Positions 24,041-33,900 are shown, counted from the first letter of the stretch. The stretch is DNA of 64,000 nucleotides from Mucilaginibacter terrae (GCF_031951985.1 NZ_JAVLVU010000001.1:3286001-3350000), one strand, 5' to 3'. Made by a program: numbers and translations. The notes: generated from the sequence alone by a model not told the origin.

Positions 24041-24419
24041 GACGGCTATCCAAAGGCAAATAAGCTTGCCCCATTTGGCAGCCTACAATATATGGAAAGC
24101 TAAAATTACATTTACTTACCGTTGTTTTCTTAACCTGTTCGATGATGAGAGGGTAAGTGGATAGGGCGAACCCACGTAAGCCAATAATCTTATTGCCTTT
24201 TAAATTTAGGTTTTGTTAGGATTTTCATGATTTTGCCAAAGCCTACTAAGTGCATCAGTGCTTTGATTGGTTGTTAGTTTTGACTATTTCAATGCAATAT
24301 CCTTCTTTCGATATTTCTCCTATATCGCCTTACATTAATTCAGTCTGCATAAAAATGACCGGATCGATGTGTAAGCAGACAGAAATCAAGTAAATTTTAA
24401 TAAATCGTTATAACACTTC

Positions 24420-24449
24420 TTGCAAGAGCAGGAGAGATTTCTATATTTG
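24420..24449 (+). promoter_or_regulatory. promoter of tRNA-Asp
   Basis: TTG at 24420-24422 and TATATTTG at 24442-24449 are separated by 19 nt, a consensus Bacteroidota promoter whose start point would fall just before the tRNA at 24465. The stretch between the azoR operator and this promoter (24050-24415) shows nothing recognisable. Confidence 0.65.
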
Positions 24450-24464
24450 CAGTCCCAAACGGGA

Positions 24465-24538
24465 GGAGTGGTAGTTCAGCTGGTTAGAATACATGCCTGT
24501 CACGCATGGGGTCGCGGGTTCGAGTCCCGTCCATTCCG
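24465..24538 (+). tRNA. tRNA-Asp (anticodon GTC)
   Basis: The acceptor stem GGAGTGG pairs with CCATTCC (24531-24537, one G-T), the anticodon loop is CTGTCAC flanked by CATGC/GCATG, and the T arm is GCGGG-TTCGAGT-CCCGT. Full CCA is not encoded. A tyrosine recombinase gene follows 242 nt downstream, so the 3' end is a likely integration site, but I did not find a second copy of it in the window. Confidence 0.95.
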
Positions 24539-24564
24539 CAATTAGGGTGTCAAAACCCACTGGA

Positions 24565-24597
24565 AGCGCTTAAATCAATGATTTAGGCGCTTTTTTT
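24565..24597 (+). terminator. terminator after tRNA-Asp
   Basis: A 12-nt stem (24565-24576 with 24580-24591, one G-T pair) with a 3-nt loop is followed by seven T. It ends tRNA-Asp transcription. Confidence 0.85.
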
Positions 24598-24639
24598 ATG
24601 CCATTAGCGCCCGTTTCATACCAATAAAAATGACTTGCC

Positions 24640-24762
24640 CGGTTACCTATTCGGTTACCTGTCAAAAGTCATTATTTTAGGTAACCGAATGCCGATTCAT
24701 TTGACTGATTTTGAATAAGTTGAAACACATTAAAACAGTTCAAAAATTATTAATTCGGTTAC
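24640..24762. repeat. cluster of ATTCGGTTACC sites upstream of the integrase
   Basis: CGGTTACC occurs at 24640-24647 and 24652-24659, its reverse complement at 24680-24687 and a CGGTTAC at 24756-24762. ATTCGGTTACCT (24649-24660) and AGGTAACCGAAT (24679-24690) make a perfect 12-nt inverted repeat around 18 nt. Such reiterated sites next to an integrase gene look like recombinase or excisionase arm-binding sites. The role is inferred. Confidence 0.55.
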
Positions 24763-24779
24763 GCTGAAAATTTGAGGTT

Positions 24780-26009
24780 ATGAAAAATTCTAAAAGTTTT
24801 TCGGTTCTTTTCTGGACAAACAAGGCAAAGTCAGATGTTAATGGATTGGTGCCTTTGTACGCCAGGGTTACAGTAGAAGGGAAGAGAGCTGAAATTTCAC
24901 TGAAAAAAAAGCTAAGCCCACGCAAGTGGGATGCGGCTTCCGGCTTTATGAAAGGAAGCAGTAATGAAGTGCGGGTTATCAATAAGCACATCAACGATGT
25001 TGGTAATGCCCTCTATGATATTTACACTGCACTGTCGCAATGCGACAGTGGTTTTACCGCTGAGGATATTAAAAATAAATTCTTGGGGCATACCTCTGTC
25101 CGCACAAGACGCAAAACCATTCTTGAGGTATTTGATGGGCACAACGCAGATGTCGAGAAACTCGTCGGAAAAGATTATGTAAAAGCAACGTTGACCAAAT
25201 ACAAAACCATTCGGGATAAAGTAGAAGCATTCATCCAGTCAAAGTATCACAGGGAGGAAATGTTTCTTGATGAACTTGACTTCGTTTTTATCACAGCCTT
25301 TGAAAAGTACTTAAAAATCGAAGATGGAATTGAACACAATACGGCAATGGGATATATCAAACGGGTTAAAAGGATTTTGACCATTGCCGTACACAACAAG
25401 TGGGTAACGCATAACCCTTTCCTAGCATTTAAGTGTACCACAAGAAAAATCACCCGCACACATCTCACCGATGAAGAGCTGGCTGTCCTTGCTTCAAAGA
25501 AGTTTACTATTAAGAGATTAGAAGAGGTAAGAGATTGTTTCCTTTTCAGTTGTTACACAGGCTATGCCTTCGTAGATGCCAGTAAGCTCACTCAGGAAAA
25601 CATAGTAATCAAGAATGGCGACGAATATTGGATCAATGCCAATCGGACGAAAACAGCAATCACTGCGAACGTTCCGTTGCTGCCGGAGGCTAAAGCCATA
25701 ATAGAAAAATACAGGGGGCATGTGCTTTGTGAGATTAAAAATAAATTACTTCCATTGAAGAGCAATCAGAAAATGAATGCCTACTTAAAAGAGATTGCTG
25801 ACCTATGTTGTATCAGGAAGAACCTTACTACGCACATTGCAAGACATACCTTCGCCACCACTGTTACCTTGGGAAACGATGTTCCTATCGAAACAGTCAG
25901 CAAAATGTTAGGTCATACCAAGATTACCACGACACAGATTTATGCTCGGGTGCAGGAGAAGAAAATAAGTCGCGACATGGCTGCCTTACTAAAAAACAAC
26001 AAAACTTGA
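24780..26009 (+). CDS. tyrosine recombinase/integrase of the Bacteroidota arm-binding type
   Basis: The 409-residue protein has an N-terminal arm-DNA-binding region (FSVLFWTNKAKSDVNGL, residues 1-90), a SAM-like core-binding domain (about 105-210) and a C-terminal catalytic domain. The catalytic His and Arg are in THIARHTFAT and the Tyr nucleophile in TTTQIYARV, with the LGHTKITT histidine between. This is the usual integrase of Bacteroidota genomic islands and conjugative transposons. It faces away from tRNA-Asp, 242 nt after it, with a cluster of repeat sites between. It probably integrated the accessory region that follows or an earlier occupant. Confidence 0.93.
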   Translation: MKNSKSFSVLFWTNKAKSDVNGLVPLYARVTVEGKRAEISLKKKLSPRKWDAASGFMKGSSNEVRVINKHINDVGNALYDIYTALSQCDSGFTAEDIKNKFLGHTSVRTRRKTILEVFDGHNADVEKLVGKDYVKATLTKYKTIRDKVEAFIQSKYHREEMFLDELDFVFITAFEKYLKIEDGIEHNTAMGYIKRVKRILTIAVHNKWVTHNPFLAFKCTTRKITRTHLTDEELAVLASKKFTIKRLEEVRDCFLFSCYTGYAFVDASKLTQENIVIKNGDEYWINANRTKTAITANVPLLPEAKAIIEKYRGHVLCEIKNKLLPLKSNQKMNAYLKEIADLCCIRKNLTTHIARHTFATTVTLGNDVPIETVSKMLGHTKITTTQIYARVQEKKISRDMAALLKNNKT

Positions 26010-26581
26010 TTTGTCATTAAAACGGAGTCAAGGCTCTGCCCACAGGTATCAACAAATATGCCCGTGGGCAATAACCAACTAAATACCATTTCTTCCAAAG
26101 TCCACTAGTATTGAAGCCAATCCACGATAAGTAATTAATTCCATTATTTAGCGCTACAACCAAACTCGAAATCCATTCAACCGAAAAGACCAAGTTGTAA
26201 ATTGTGTATAGACACGATTACTCCTAACCTAGGCGAAAGTGTATCAATACTTTCTTTTTCATCTTTTTGAAAGATCATGATCCAGCGTAGTTAATACAGA
26301 ATTAATCGAGGTAGTACCTACATTTAAAGAACCACCAATACAGATCGAAACACCATTCAATTCGTTTACGACGAAGCGAAGTTGGGGGGAAACGCCAAAT
26401 GCAACACAAGGCTCGGACGAACCGGCGTGAGAGGCAAACGCCTTTTTCTGATTCACACGCGGAGGGGTTGCAGCGATTAAAGGCAAGTAGCCTCGTTTTA
26501 TCGTATTAAAATTACTCAAACAATAATAACGAACATAAATAAACACATAATTTCGCTGTCACTTTTTTTTAACTTTCAATT
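26010..26581. other. intergenic stretch, no supported gene
   Basis: 572 nt between the integrase and the 4-TM gene. A minus-strand frame of 95 codons (26259-26546) exists, but its product has no recognisable features and its composition is unlike its neighbours. I see no tRNA-Asp 3' duplication here that would mark an element end. Confidence 0.5.
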
Positions 26582-26992
26582 TTATCTATTACTCTTAGGT
26601 AAAGGAATAAAAATTATCAAAGTAATCATTACGAAAGCATAGGTAAAATATAAAGGCAAAATTGAAATCCAGTATTTAGGATCTAAAAGTGCATTGGAAC
26701 TAAATATTATTATTGGAAGAAGAACTAAGGCACTTGCTAATATTCCGAGCCGCAATTTAGTAGCTTTGATTCCGTTTCCTTGTGTCCAAAAAAAAGTTGC
26801 TATAACCATAATAAATAAAGACGGAATAAATACAACAATTCCAACCGGTATTGCATAGCGGATTAAATCCAAGATGTCAACGGCCGCCGCTAGTAATGGG
26901 CTGGATATCCAAGACCAAATTATCAAAACAATTGGGCTAATAATTATTGTTGCACCAAAAACTTTTATTGTGAAATAAATTGAATTTCTCAT
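26582..26992 (-). CDS. four-helix membrane protein, putative RHS-tip immunity protein
   Basis: The 136-residue protein has four predicted TM segments (about 8-30, 45-70, 82-102 and 110-130) and no domain I recognise. It follows the orphan RHS toxin tip by 20 nt on the same strand, the position where polymorphic toxin systems encode immunity. A membrane immunity protein would suit a toxin acting on membranes, as the tip's phospholipase-like motif suggests. The immunity role rests only on position and topology. Confidence 0.6.
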   Translation of the reverse strand: MRNSIYFTIKVFGATIIISPIVLIIWSWISSPLLAAAVDILDLIRYAIPVGIVVFIPSLFIMVIATFFWTQGNGIKATKLRLGILASALVLLPIIIFSSNALLDPKYWISILPLYFTYAFVMITLIIFIPLPKSNR

Positions 26993-27012
26993 AATCGATC
27001 TTGTTTATTCAA

Positions 27013-27804
27013 TTAATCAGGTTTTATACTTTCAAAGTAATCATATTTTGGTAATGGCTTACCACTTTGGAAGAGGTCTAATATTTTATTTGTTATTTTT
27101 TGCAAATTACTATCTGTTCCTGGATAAAAAAGTTCTTTACCAGCGTGAAGTATTAACTGTAGCCAATTTTCCTTTCCAGTCCACTTTTGCCATCCTGCGT
27201 GTGCTGGTGACGTAGCATCCTGCAAAGGATGCAAAGCTACTCCCAGTAAAAAATACGCAAAATGTGCATCACCAGATTTTAGTTTTTCCTGAGCTTGTGC
27301 ATAATATTTTCTTACAAACTCAAGTGCTAATTCTTTATTCATACGGCGTTGCTCAGGGTCATTAGTCATTGCATGCATAAAAGAATACTCTCCTGTTTGA
27401 TGCTGATTCTCATCTGCCCAAACAGTTCCACTGTTTAACCCATCAATTTCTATTGCACGTAATTCCTCTTCGGATTTATCCTTTGCTTTTCCATTTCGGT
27501 TGATTCCATTTTCATTAGCTTTTTGATGAACCTTGAATGCCATTTTAGAAGCCCACTCGGGGCCTTTAACTGCTGCGACATTAAATCCGTTGGCTATAAG
27601 ACTTTCGTTTTCCCATTTATCAAGCAAATCTTCATCAGTCATACCATCAGGATCAATAAATCGCATTGGATTATTTTTTCCATAAACAAAAGGAGACGAC
27701 CTGCGGTTCACCTCCGCTAGTGGGTCGGGAGTGGTCCATCGTGCTATAACGGGGTCATAGAACCTTGCGCCGTAATCATACTGATTGGCCAGGTCCGTCT
27801 GCAC
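27013..27804 (-). CDS. orphan RHS core fragment with C-terminal toxin domain
   Basis: The 263-residue frame begins inside an RHS repeat-associated core: [15 protein letters not shown], then [17 protein letters not shown] and FIDPDGM. Homology extends upstream to about 27837, where an in-frame stop (27850-27852) blocks it, so this is a detached tip and not a full RHS gene. After the core, residues 56-263 form a separate domain with [11 protein letters not shown] and [19 protein letters not shown]. The H-x3-D pattern in a helix resembles the zinc-binding helices of phospholipase C and S1/P1 nucleases. The start given is GTG at 27804. Displaced tips of this kind are thought to recombine onto the main RHS gene to change its toxin. 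The main gene lies 3.2 kb away with a matching core. Confidence 0.75.
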   Translation of the reverse strand: MQTDLANQYDYGARFYDPVIARWTTPDPLAEVNRRSSPFVYGKNNPMRFIDPDGMTDEDLLDKWENESLIANGFNVAAVKGPEWASKMAFKVHQKANENGINRNGKAKDKSEEELRAIEIDGLNSGTVWADENQHQTGEYSFMHAMTNDPEQRRMNKELALEFVRKYYAQAQEKLKSGDAHFAYFLLGVALHPLQDATSPAHAGWQKWTGKENWLQLILHAGKELFYPGTDSNLQKITNKILDLFQSGKPLPKYDYFESIKPD

Positions 27805-28557
27805 TTCCTTACCGTTGTAAAGGTAGCGGTTATTGTTCCTACAGAACTTCTATCAAAGAACTCTTTGCTACCAAATATAATGCTTCCCTTCTGTATTCAG
27901 CTACAGGATATTGCGAGCCGTCCTGCGAATTGAGCGAGGGTCTAAGCAGAGGGAGCCGATAGGCGGCTGCGTAGAAATGCTTACAAACACTGGCGCTGCT
28001 TTTGACTATAAAAGTGAGCGTAAAGGCCACTCAAAAGCTGTGACGGTGTGCAGCCCGAGCGAACAGCAGGTGAGCCTAACGAGGGTGCTGACTGGCGCGA
28101 ATTGTATGTAGCGTTAGCGGAATGAAATGAGTGGCAGAGGGAAGCACCATGATGAACGCCTTTGCTACCACAACCAGCATGACAAGCTGCTTTCTGTGAT
28201 GGGTTATAAGTTGACTGAGCCTGTGGGATGGTTCATGTGCAGGGAAGTGGCTATGTTAACTTTTAAAGAGCCAGGCAAAAGCAATGAGTTGCAGTGTGCT
28301 GCTAAGCTTACTGCAATGAATGACGCTTGGCGTGACGGTATGTGTAGCTTACAGTGAAGAATACCTATCTTCCTGCGCTTGTCAGGTGGAGCTACCCAAA
28401 AGTTCCATTCTATGGCATTGCCCTCTTAAGCAGCAAAAGGTGGGTTTGCCATAGAAATGGTTCTGCCCGTACTGGCACTGAAGTTCATTGTATAGCAAGA
28501 ACCTTACTCTAGTAACCTATACCAACAGCTTTATATTGCGGTTACAATATCCGGTTG
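27805..28557. other. non-coding remnant region, possible 5' part of a group II intron
   Basis: No credible protein frame covers 27850-28557. On the plus strand GTGTG at 28046-28050 matches the GUGYG 5' consensus of group II introns. What follows (GGTGAGCCTAACGAGGGTG, then GTATGTAGCG) has the look of the structured 5' domain upstream of an intron maturase in Bacteroidota. No maturase frame or domain V follows, so if the idea is right this is a truncated relic that interrupted an RHS gene. The identification is weak. Confidence 0.3.
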
Positions 28558-29031
28558 TTAACCAACAACCATTGTACGCAAATTGGGATCATGCTGCAAG
28601 ATAAACTCATTGCCATTCCAAATGGCCTGGCAGCTTTTAAGCCTAAAGATGTCTCCCTGGTTCCATTCACCAGATATAACATCCTCAATCAGGTCTTCCA
28701 GCACTACCAATTCGCCTACCTGTAAGTCGGGCGGAACCAAGTAAGCAGCAAAAGGGCTTTCGAACCGGTAAGGATAGTAAAACGTAAAGTCGATAACATT
28801 CTTCATATTATCGTAAGCACCTGCCATGCGGTAATCACTAACCACCTCTATCTTACCCGTTTTTCTATCCTGCAATACAGCGTATTTACTTCTGATCTCG
28901 GGCGATGGTATAACCGGTTTTACCAATGGTCTGAAACCCTGCTCGGCAGCCTCATTGATGGCTTTCTGTGACCGAGCTGTTTTGATGATTCTAAGCTGTG
29001 TATGTGTGTTAGTTCTATTCGTTGGTTGCAT
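28558..29031 (-). CDS. hypothetical protein
   Basis: A 157-residue soluble protein without signal peptide or TM segments. I recognise no family. The middle part (KYAVLQDRKTGKIEVVSDYRM) and the end (GELVVLEDLIEDVISGEWN) suggest a compact alpha/beta fold. Its start overlaps the end of the upstream 90-residue gene by 17 nt, so both are translated from one message. The pair lies between the orphan RHS tip and a YD-repeat lipoprotein, so it belongs to the accessory RHS region, possibly as a further immunity or adaptor gene. Confidence 0.6.
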   Translation of the reverse strand: MQPTNRTNTHTQLRIIKTARSQKAINEAAEQGFRPLVKPVIPSPEIRSKYAVLQDRKTGKIEVVSDYRMAGAYDNMKNVIDFTFYYPYRFESPFAAYLVPPDLQVGELVVLEDLIEDVISGEWNQGDIFRLKSCQAIWNGNEFILQHDPNLRTMVVG

Positions 29032-29287
29032 AAGTTATGGTCAGGTTTTGTTGGTTCAAGTCCACTTTTAAGCAGGTATCAGATGCATTTTGCAGCAGCT
29101 CCTGCAATGCGCTATCCTCTAAAAGCGAGGTGTCATAAACCGCTTTATCGCAAGTGCTACAAGTCTTTGCCTGTGCAGTCGACATAGGGTCTAACTGCTC
29201 CCATCGTTTAGCCAACGGACAATGCAGCTTCTTTAAGAAAGTGCCGGTATCAGTATACAGCTCTTGGGTAATGGGATTGTATTGCAT
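29015..29287 (-). CDS. small hypothetical protein with a CxxC motif
   Basis: A 90-residue protein with a CSTCDKAVYDTS segment at about 42-53, which resembles a zinc knuckle missing its second pair, and otherwise no recognised domain. It precedes the 157-residue gene and overlaps it. Function unknown. Confidence 0.6.
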   Translation of the reverse strand: MQYNPITQELYTDTGTFLKKLHCPLAKRWEQLDPMSTAQAKTCSTCDKAVYDTSLLEDSALQELLQNASDTCLKVDLNQQNLTITYATNE

Positions 29288-29320
29288 AGCATCTTGGTCT
29301 GCTTCTAAGATAAGGGTTGA

Positions 29321-29353
29321 AAATAAGAAAGCCTACCTGTTTGAAGGTAGACT
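29321..29353 (-). terminator. hairpin after the YD-repeat lipoprotein gene
   Basis: AGCCTACCT at 29330-29338 pairs with AGGTAGACT at 29345-29353 (one G-T on the minus strand), followed leftward by TTCTTATTTT. It would end transcription of the lipoprotein gene. Confidence 0.5.
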
Positions 29354-29370
29354 CTCTGGTTCTTTGTTCA

Positions 29371-30168
29371 TTAACGGTACTTCACTTCCACATACTCATA
29401 GGTATAAGCTTCTTCCCTTGTACCTACTATGGTGGTTACCTTAGATGGATAGCCATTGCTGTTATAGGTATAGATGTAGTTACCTGCTGGTCCGTCCTCA
29501 TTGCCGGTAAGTGGGTTATTGCTACCTATCACCTCTCCAATGCCGCTAACCTGGTAAGTTCTGAAGTATATCCAGTAAGGTAATGCAGATGGCAGGTTGT
29601 TTTTGCTATCAAATGTGTTGTAGTTAAACGTGTAAGACTTAGCCGGGCTTGAGTACTCCGTTTCCACGCGTTTAGTATTATGTCCATTGGCATCATAGGT
29701 ATATTCTAAGCCAACCTGAATACCAAAGCCCATGTCCATGCGCCATGTAGCTAAACGATTATTTTGATAGGTAAGTGTATGCCCTCTTACCGTGTTATCG
29801 TAACGGGTGAATTTAATGGTTGAGATGTTAGTGCCGCTGTAAGTTACATCAGCTTTGCGGTAGCCGTACTGACCACTACTGATAGTGGTGCCTGTAAGCT
29901 GGCCGGTACTGCTATAGTTGAAGATATGCGACTCTTCAAATGTGCCGTCTGACTTCTTATTCAATGCTGCTTTAATGAGCTGTTTACCATTGTAGGTAAA
30001 CTCGGCTATGATCTTGCCGTTGTCAGCTCCCGGTGTAGCATTGGTGATTTTGGTTAGGAGTACTGTTGGCTCAACTTTGTTAGGCTCTTCTGTTACGGTA
30101 CCGTTGCTTTTAGAGCATGAGGTAAGTAATGTGGCTATGGTAATAGCACATAGGATGATCTTGTTCAT
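29371..30168 (-). CDS. YD-repeat-like lipoprotein
   Basis: The 265-residue protein has a lipoprotein signal (LLTSC at residues 14-18) and then a chain of beta-hairpin repeats (FTYNGKQLIKA, FNYSSTGQLTG, YTYDANGHNTKRVE, YTYNSNGYPSKV) of the kind in RHS/YD-repeat proteins and free-standing beta-repeat lipoproteins of Bacteroidota. It has no toxin domain. Anchored in the outer membrane it may be a surface or periplasmic accessory. It is separated from the next gene upstream by 358 nt that hold only the terminator at 30411-30439. Confidence 0.7.
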   Translation of the reverse strand: MNKIILCAITIATLLTSCSKSNGTVTEEPNKVEPTVLLTKITNATPGADNGKIIAEFTYNGKQLIKAALNKKSDGTFEESHIFNYSSTGQLTGTTISSGQYGYRKADVTYSGTNISTIKFTRYDNTVRGHTLTYQNNRLATWRMDMGFGIQVGLEYTYDANGHNTKRVETEYSSPAKSYTFNYNTFDSKNNLPSALPYWIYFRTYQVSGIGEVIGSNNPLTGNEDGPAGNYIYTYNSNGYPSKVTTIVGTREEAYTYEYVEVKYR

Positions 30169-30410
30169 AGTTGTAATCTTGGGTTTGTGATTAAGGATTA
30201 TTGATTTGTGTTAAGCGTTATGGTAGATGGTGAACTTTTAAGAAGTCAGTGGGCGAGGTCTTAAACACGCTATCGTCTCCAATCCTGTGAAATGGACTTG
30301 GCAAAGGTTCGTTGCGTTTGGTCTCTAAAGACGGTTGTTCCAAACTCCTCTTCCAGGGCAAGCCCCATGCCTCATTCAACACGCTAAAACTAGGTTAGCT
30401 TACAAGAAAT

Positions 30411-30439
30411 AGAAAAGCCCAGCTTGTGAGGCTGGGCTT
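30411..30439 (-). terminator. terminator of the RHS toxin operon
   Basis: AAGCCCAGC at 30415-30423 pairs with GCTGGGCTT at 30431-30439 around a 7-nt loop. On the minus strand it runs into TTTTC. It lies about 90 nt after the 111-residue gene. Confidence 0.65.
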
Positions 30440-30526
30440 ATACAAAATATCTACTTGTCAGTTTAGGTCACGAACTGCACGCTCGCGCCAGCACAAGGGA
30501 TCACAGTATCTATACACATTTTATCT

Positions 30527-30862
30527 CTATTTCTCAAATGGTTGTGGCAATTCCGTATAGTAATCTTTCACATAGTTTTCCATGGAATCACCGGTCAAAC
30601 TTACGCTATATGAAAATAAATCAAAGTTAAACTTGAAAGGAATTGCTTCATCTAAAAATTCTTTATGTTCCTTATATAAATCTTCCCCTATAAAATAACT
30701 CATTGAATCATCGAAAAGAAACCTCTCGTTATTTATTTGATTGCTAAATATAATTTCAAATTTTTCGTAAGAAATGTGTGAAATATTAATAAACCCAAGA
30801 ATAGTATTTGTTGAAACTAAAACAATTTCTAAGTACGCTTGATAAAAATAATCGTTTTTCAT
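30527..30862 (-). CDS. putative immunity protein of the RHS toxin
   Basis: A small acidic protein of 111 residues with no signal peptide, located 113 nt downstream of the 1791-residue RHS gene on the same strand. It has no family I recognise. Size, acidity (many Glu and Asp against a basic toxin domain) and position directly behind the toxin end all fit an immunity protein that shields the toxin's nucleic-acid-binding face. It does not visibly resemble the colicin E3 immunity protein, so the pairing is inferred from context. Confidence 0.55.
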   Translation of the reverse strand: MKNDYFYQAYLEIVLVSTNTILGFINISHISYEKFEIIFSNQINNERFLFDDSMSYFIGEDLYKEHKEFLDEAIPFKFNFDLFSYSVSLTGDSMENYVKDYYTELPQPFEK

Positions 30863-30975
30863 AATCTACAATGCGATTAACAACGCTAATAGAAACCCTA
30901 TAAGTGTTGATCCATTAATTTGACTTTCGGTCTATTTGTGATGGTCAGTGTATAATAATAATATTAAAAAAGTTC

Positions 30976-33900
30976 TCAACTACCCCCACCGACAAGGTGT
31001 AACGCAAACACTAATATTGCCGTCAAAACAACGCCAACTCCAAAAGTTCTTTTTGTAGTTGGATGTAATCCCCTATTTGGTTGCGCATCTGTTGTTCTTA
31101 TAGGAGGAGAGTCCGGTTCTTCGTTGTGAAATTTATCGTAAGTAGGCTTACGGTTTTTCTTACCTTCTTTTTTGTTCGCACCACTCTCCGGATCCCAAGC
31201 CCCACGGTGTTTACCTTGCTTATCATACACTTCTATTTCGGCATTCTCACTATCCCATTCTCCCCACCAGCCTTTTGGCACCTTCCATTGATCTTCTGGA
31301 TCTTTATCGGCTTCAGCAGAGGGAATGGTTCCGCCCAAATCCCAACTTGGCCTTGCGCCCTTTTGACTCGGTAGAGGTTTTGAACCCGGAAACCCCGGTA
31401 AGCCCTTCTTTTTATACTCAGGTTTAGGTGGAGTGTAATCTGGCTTTTCTCGTTTAGAACCGTCTTTGTTTTTTCCCTTTTCTCCTTTTTTGTTTTTATC
31501 ATCATTGTCGTTTTGCTGATTCTGCAAATTTCTAAAGAAAGCTTGTGCCTCTGCCGCATTCTCAGACTTATAACCATTGGCAGTTTCAGTCCACATCCCA
31601 TCCGGATCAAGGTACTTTATAGGGTTATTCATTCCATAATTATATGGGCTCCATCTTCTTCCCAATTCCCCAAGCGGATCAACACTCGTCCACCTTCCAA
31701 TGACGGGATCATAGAACCTTGCGCCATAGTCATACTGTCCAAGCCCCATCTCTGTTTGCAATTCTTTCCCATTATACTTGTAACGGTTCTCCGGTGAAGG
31801 TATTGTAGTACCTGACCGTTGCACCTGCAAACCGAACGGGTAGTAGTCGCTTGTCTCCAGTACCGTGCCATCATGCTTGAGCAATACCCTGGTGTTACCC
31901 AGATGGTCACGAAGCATATAATCATACGTATAGCCTCCACTTCCATTAGGCAATGCCCGGCCTTCTTCCGTCTGGATGAACTCGATACTGCCATTATTGT
32001 ACTCGATGCCCCCGATATAATCCCTTGTTATGCCACCCACAACCTTACGTGTTTTGATCCCTGTGGCCAGCCACTGGTTAGTCATCGTCTCGCCTGTAGA
32101 TGGTTTACTAATCAGCTGCGGCAGGTTCAACTGATTATAGGTAATATTTATCCCCTTTGTATTGTCCTGTGTCTGGTTACCGTTCATATCATAAACAAAC
32201 GTACCGTTCACAAAACCAGATATCGAGGTCAGTTGGTTACCACTATATCCGTATGTATTCGTCCCCATCGGGTTACGGCTCAGGGTTTGTATATTTCCCA
32301 TCACATCATACCCCAATGTCTCGTTGAAGCCCTCGTCCGATGTCCCGCTCAACAACCTGTTTAGCTTATCATAGGTATAATCATAATAGTGCAGGTTAGG
32401 GTTGGCGGCAGGGCCCCATACCTGGCTGGTGATATTGCCGTTCCACTGACGGTAGGCGGCATTCCCGTGATCCTGATAGCTCAGCCGCATATTGAATGCA
32501 TTGGAGTTCTGCGCTTTCAGCCAGCCCCGTTCATTGTAACTATAGGCTATACTTTGCAGGTTATTGCCTATCTGCTTGTTCCGCAGTAGGCCAAGCTCGC
32601 TATATTCCAGCCTGCTCAACAGAACGCTGTCCTGCGTACCATTGATACGCTGCCAGCTATCCGTCTTCCTGCCCATATGGTCATACTTATATACATTGGC
32701 TATCGTTACCGACTGTCCCGGGGCCGTATGATCCCGGGTCGTCGCCGTTAGTTCGCCTGAAAAGTTCCAGCTGTTTTTGACTATATCCGCCCCCCCCAGG
32801 TGGTTCTGGGTCTTGCTCTGCACCAAACGCCCCTCTTCATCATAGTAATTCACAGTCCACAAATAATCGTTCGTACCCAGTATGTTCGTTTTGGAACCCG
32901 TCAACAAACCAACAGTCCGTATACTCTGATTACCTGTTGGGCCGCCGAAAGGGTTGCTGGAAAAGCTATAATCATCGTAGTAGTTTATGGTAAGTAATTG
33001 CCCAAAGCTACCTTGTGGAATCGCATTATTGCTATAACCGCTGTTTTGCCCATCAGAATTATTGCTGACGCGTTCCTCCCATTGCCCAACGGAATTAGCA
33101 ATAGTTTGTAAGTCTTGCCGGATATCTATGTCAGGTTGATTACCGTGCAAATCGTCAATCCATATTCCGGTCATAATCACCCTGCCAAGCCCATCATACT
33201 TTGTATAGTTCATTTGCTGCGGGCTTTTGGAACGCTGGTTGGCATCCTGGGTTATCACCACCTGTCCAAGCCTGTTATAAACGATGAACTCCCAACCTTT
33301 GCCTGGAATCTTCTTCTCAACCAAGCGGTTCCTGCCGTCATAACGGTACTGGTAACACAAGGCATCGAGTGCGCCCTGCACGGGAACAGCGGTATCGTCC
33401 GGGTGCGCTCCGGGCGGCAGTACGAAGCTCAGGTTGCCGAAGTCATCATACACGTAATACGTCGACAGCGTTTCAATACTATTATCCTGCCTCCGGTTGA
33501 ATGTCCGTTTGAGCACGATGTGGCCTTCTTTGTCCTTATACTCGTGCACTTGCCCCGCCAGACCGTCAGCCCCCTCTATATAGTTCTCATCTTTCAACAC
33601 TGTCAGATAAAGGCTGCCACCCGGATAATAGCCATTACCGCTCAGGCTCCGTCTATAGTCCCCTGCGCTTACTGGTGTAGACCGGTATAATCTCACCGCC
33701 CTTTCGCCATCTGTTGTATTGTTCATATAGGCGGTACGGACCGTATGTCCCGAACCGGCTATACCAGAACCTGCCGGTTGCCACGCATCGCCAGGTGCAC
33801 CTTGCTCAACAGGGCGGTTCAGTGGCGAGGGTTCAAATTTCGTTATCCCATATGGTGTTGGTATCCTGACCAGACCGCCGCCCAACTGGTCGCCGCTGTT

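Noticed and set aside
26259..26546. 95-codon minus-strand frame after the first integrase
   Set aside because: No domain, signal or plausible start context. It appears to be chance in a non-coding stretch.
33115..33690. Long plus-strand frames opposite the RHS gene (for example 191 codons here)
   Set aside because: They are antisense shadows of the YD-repeat coding sequence, with no start context or homology.
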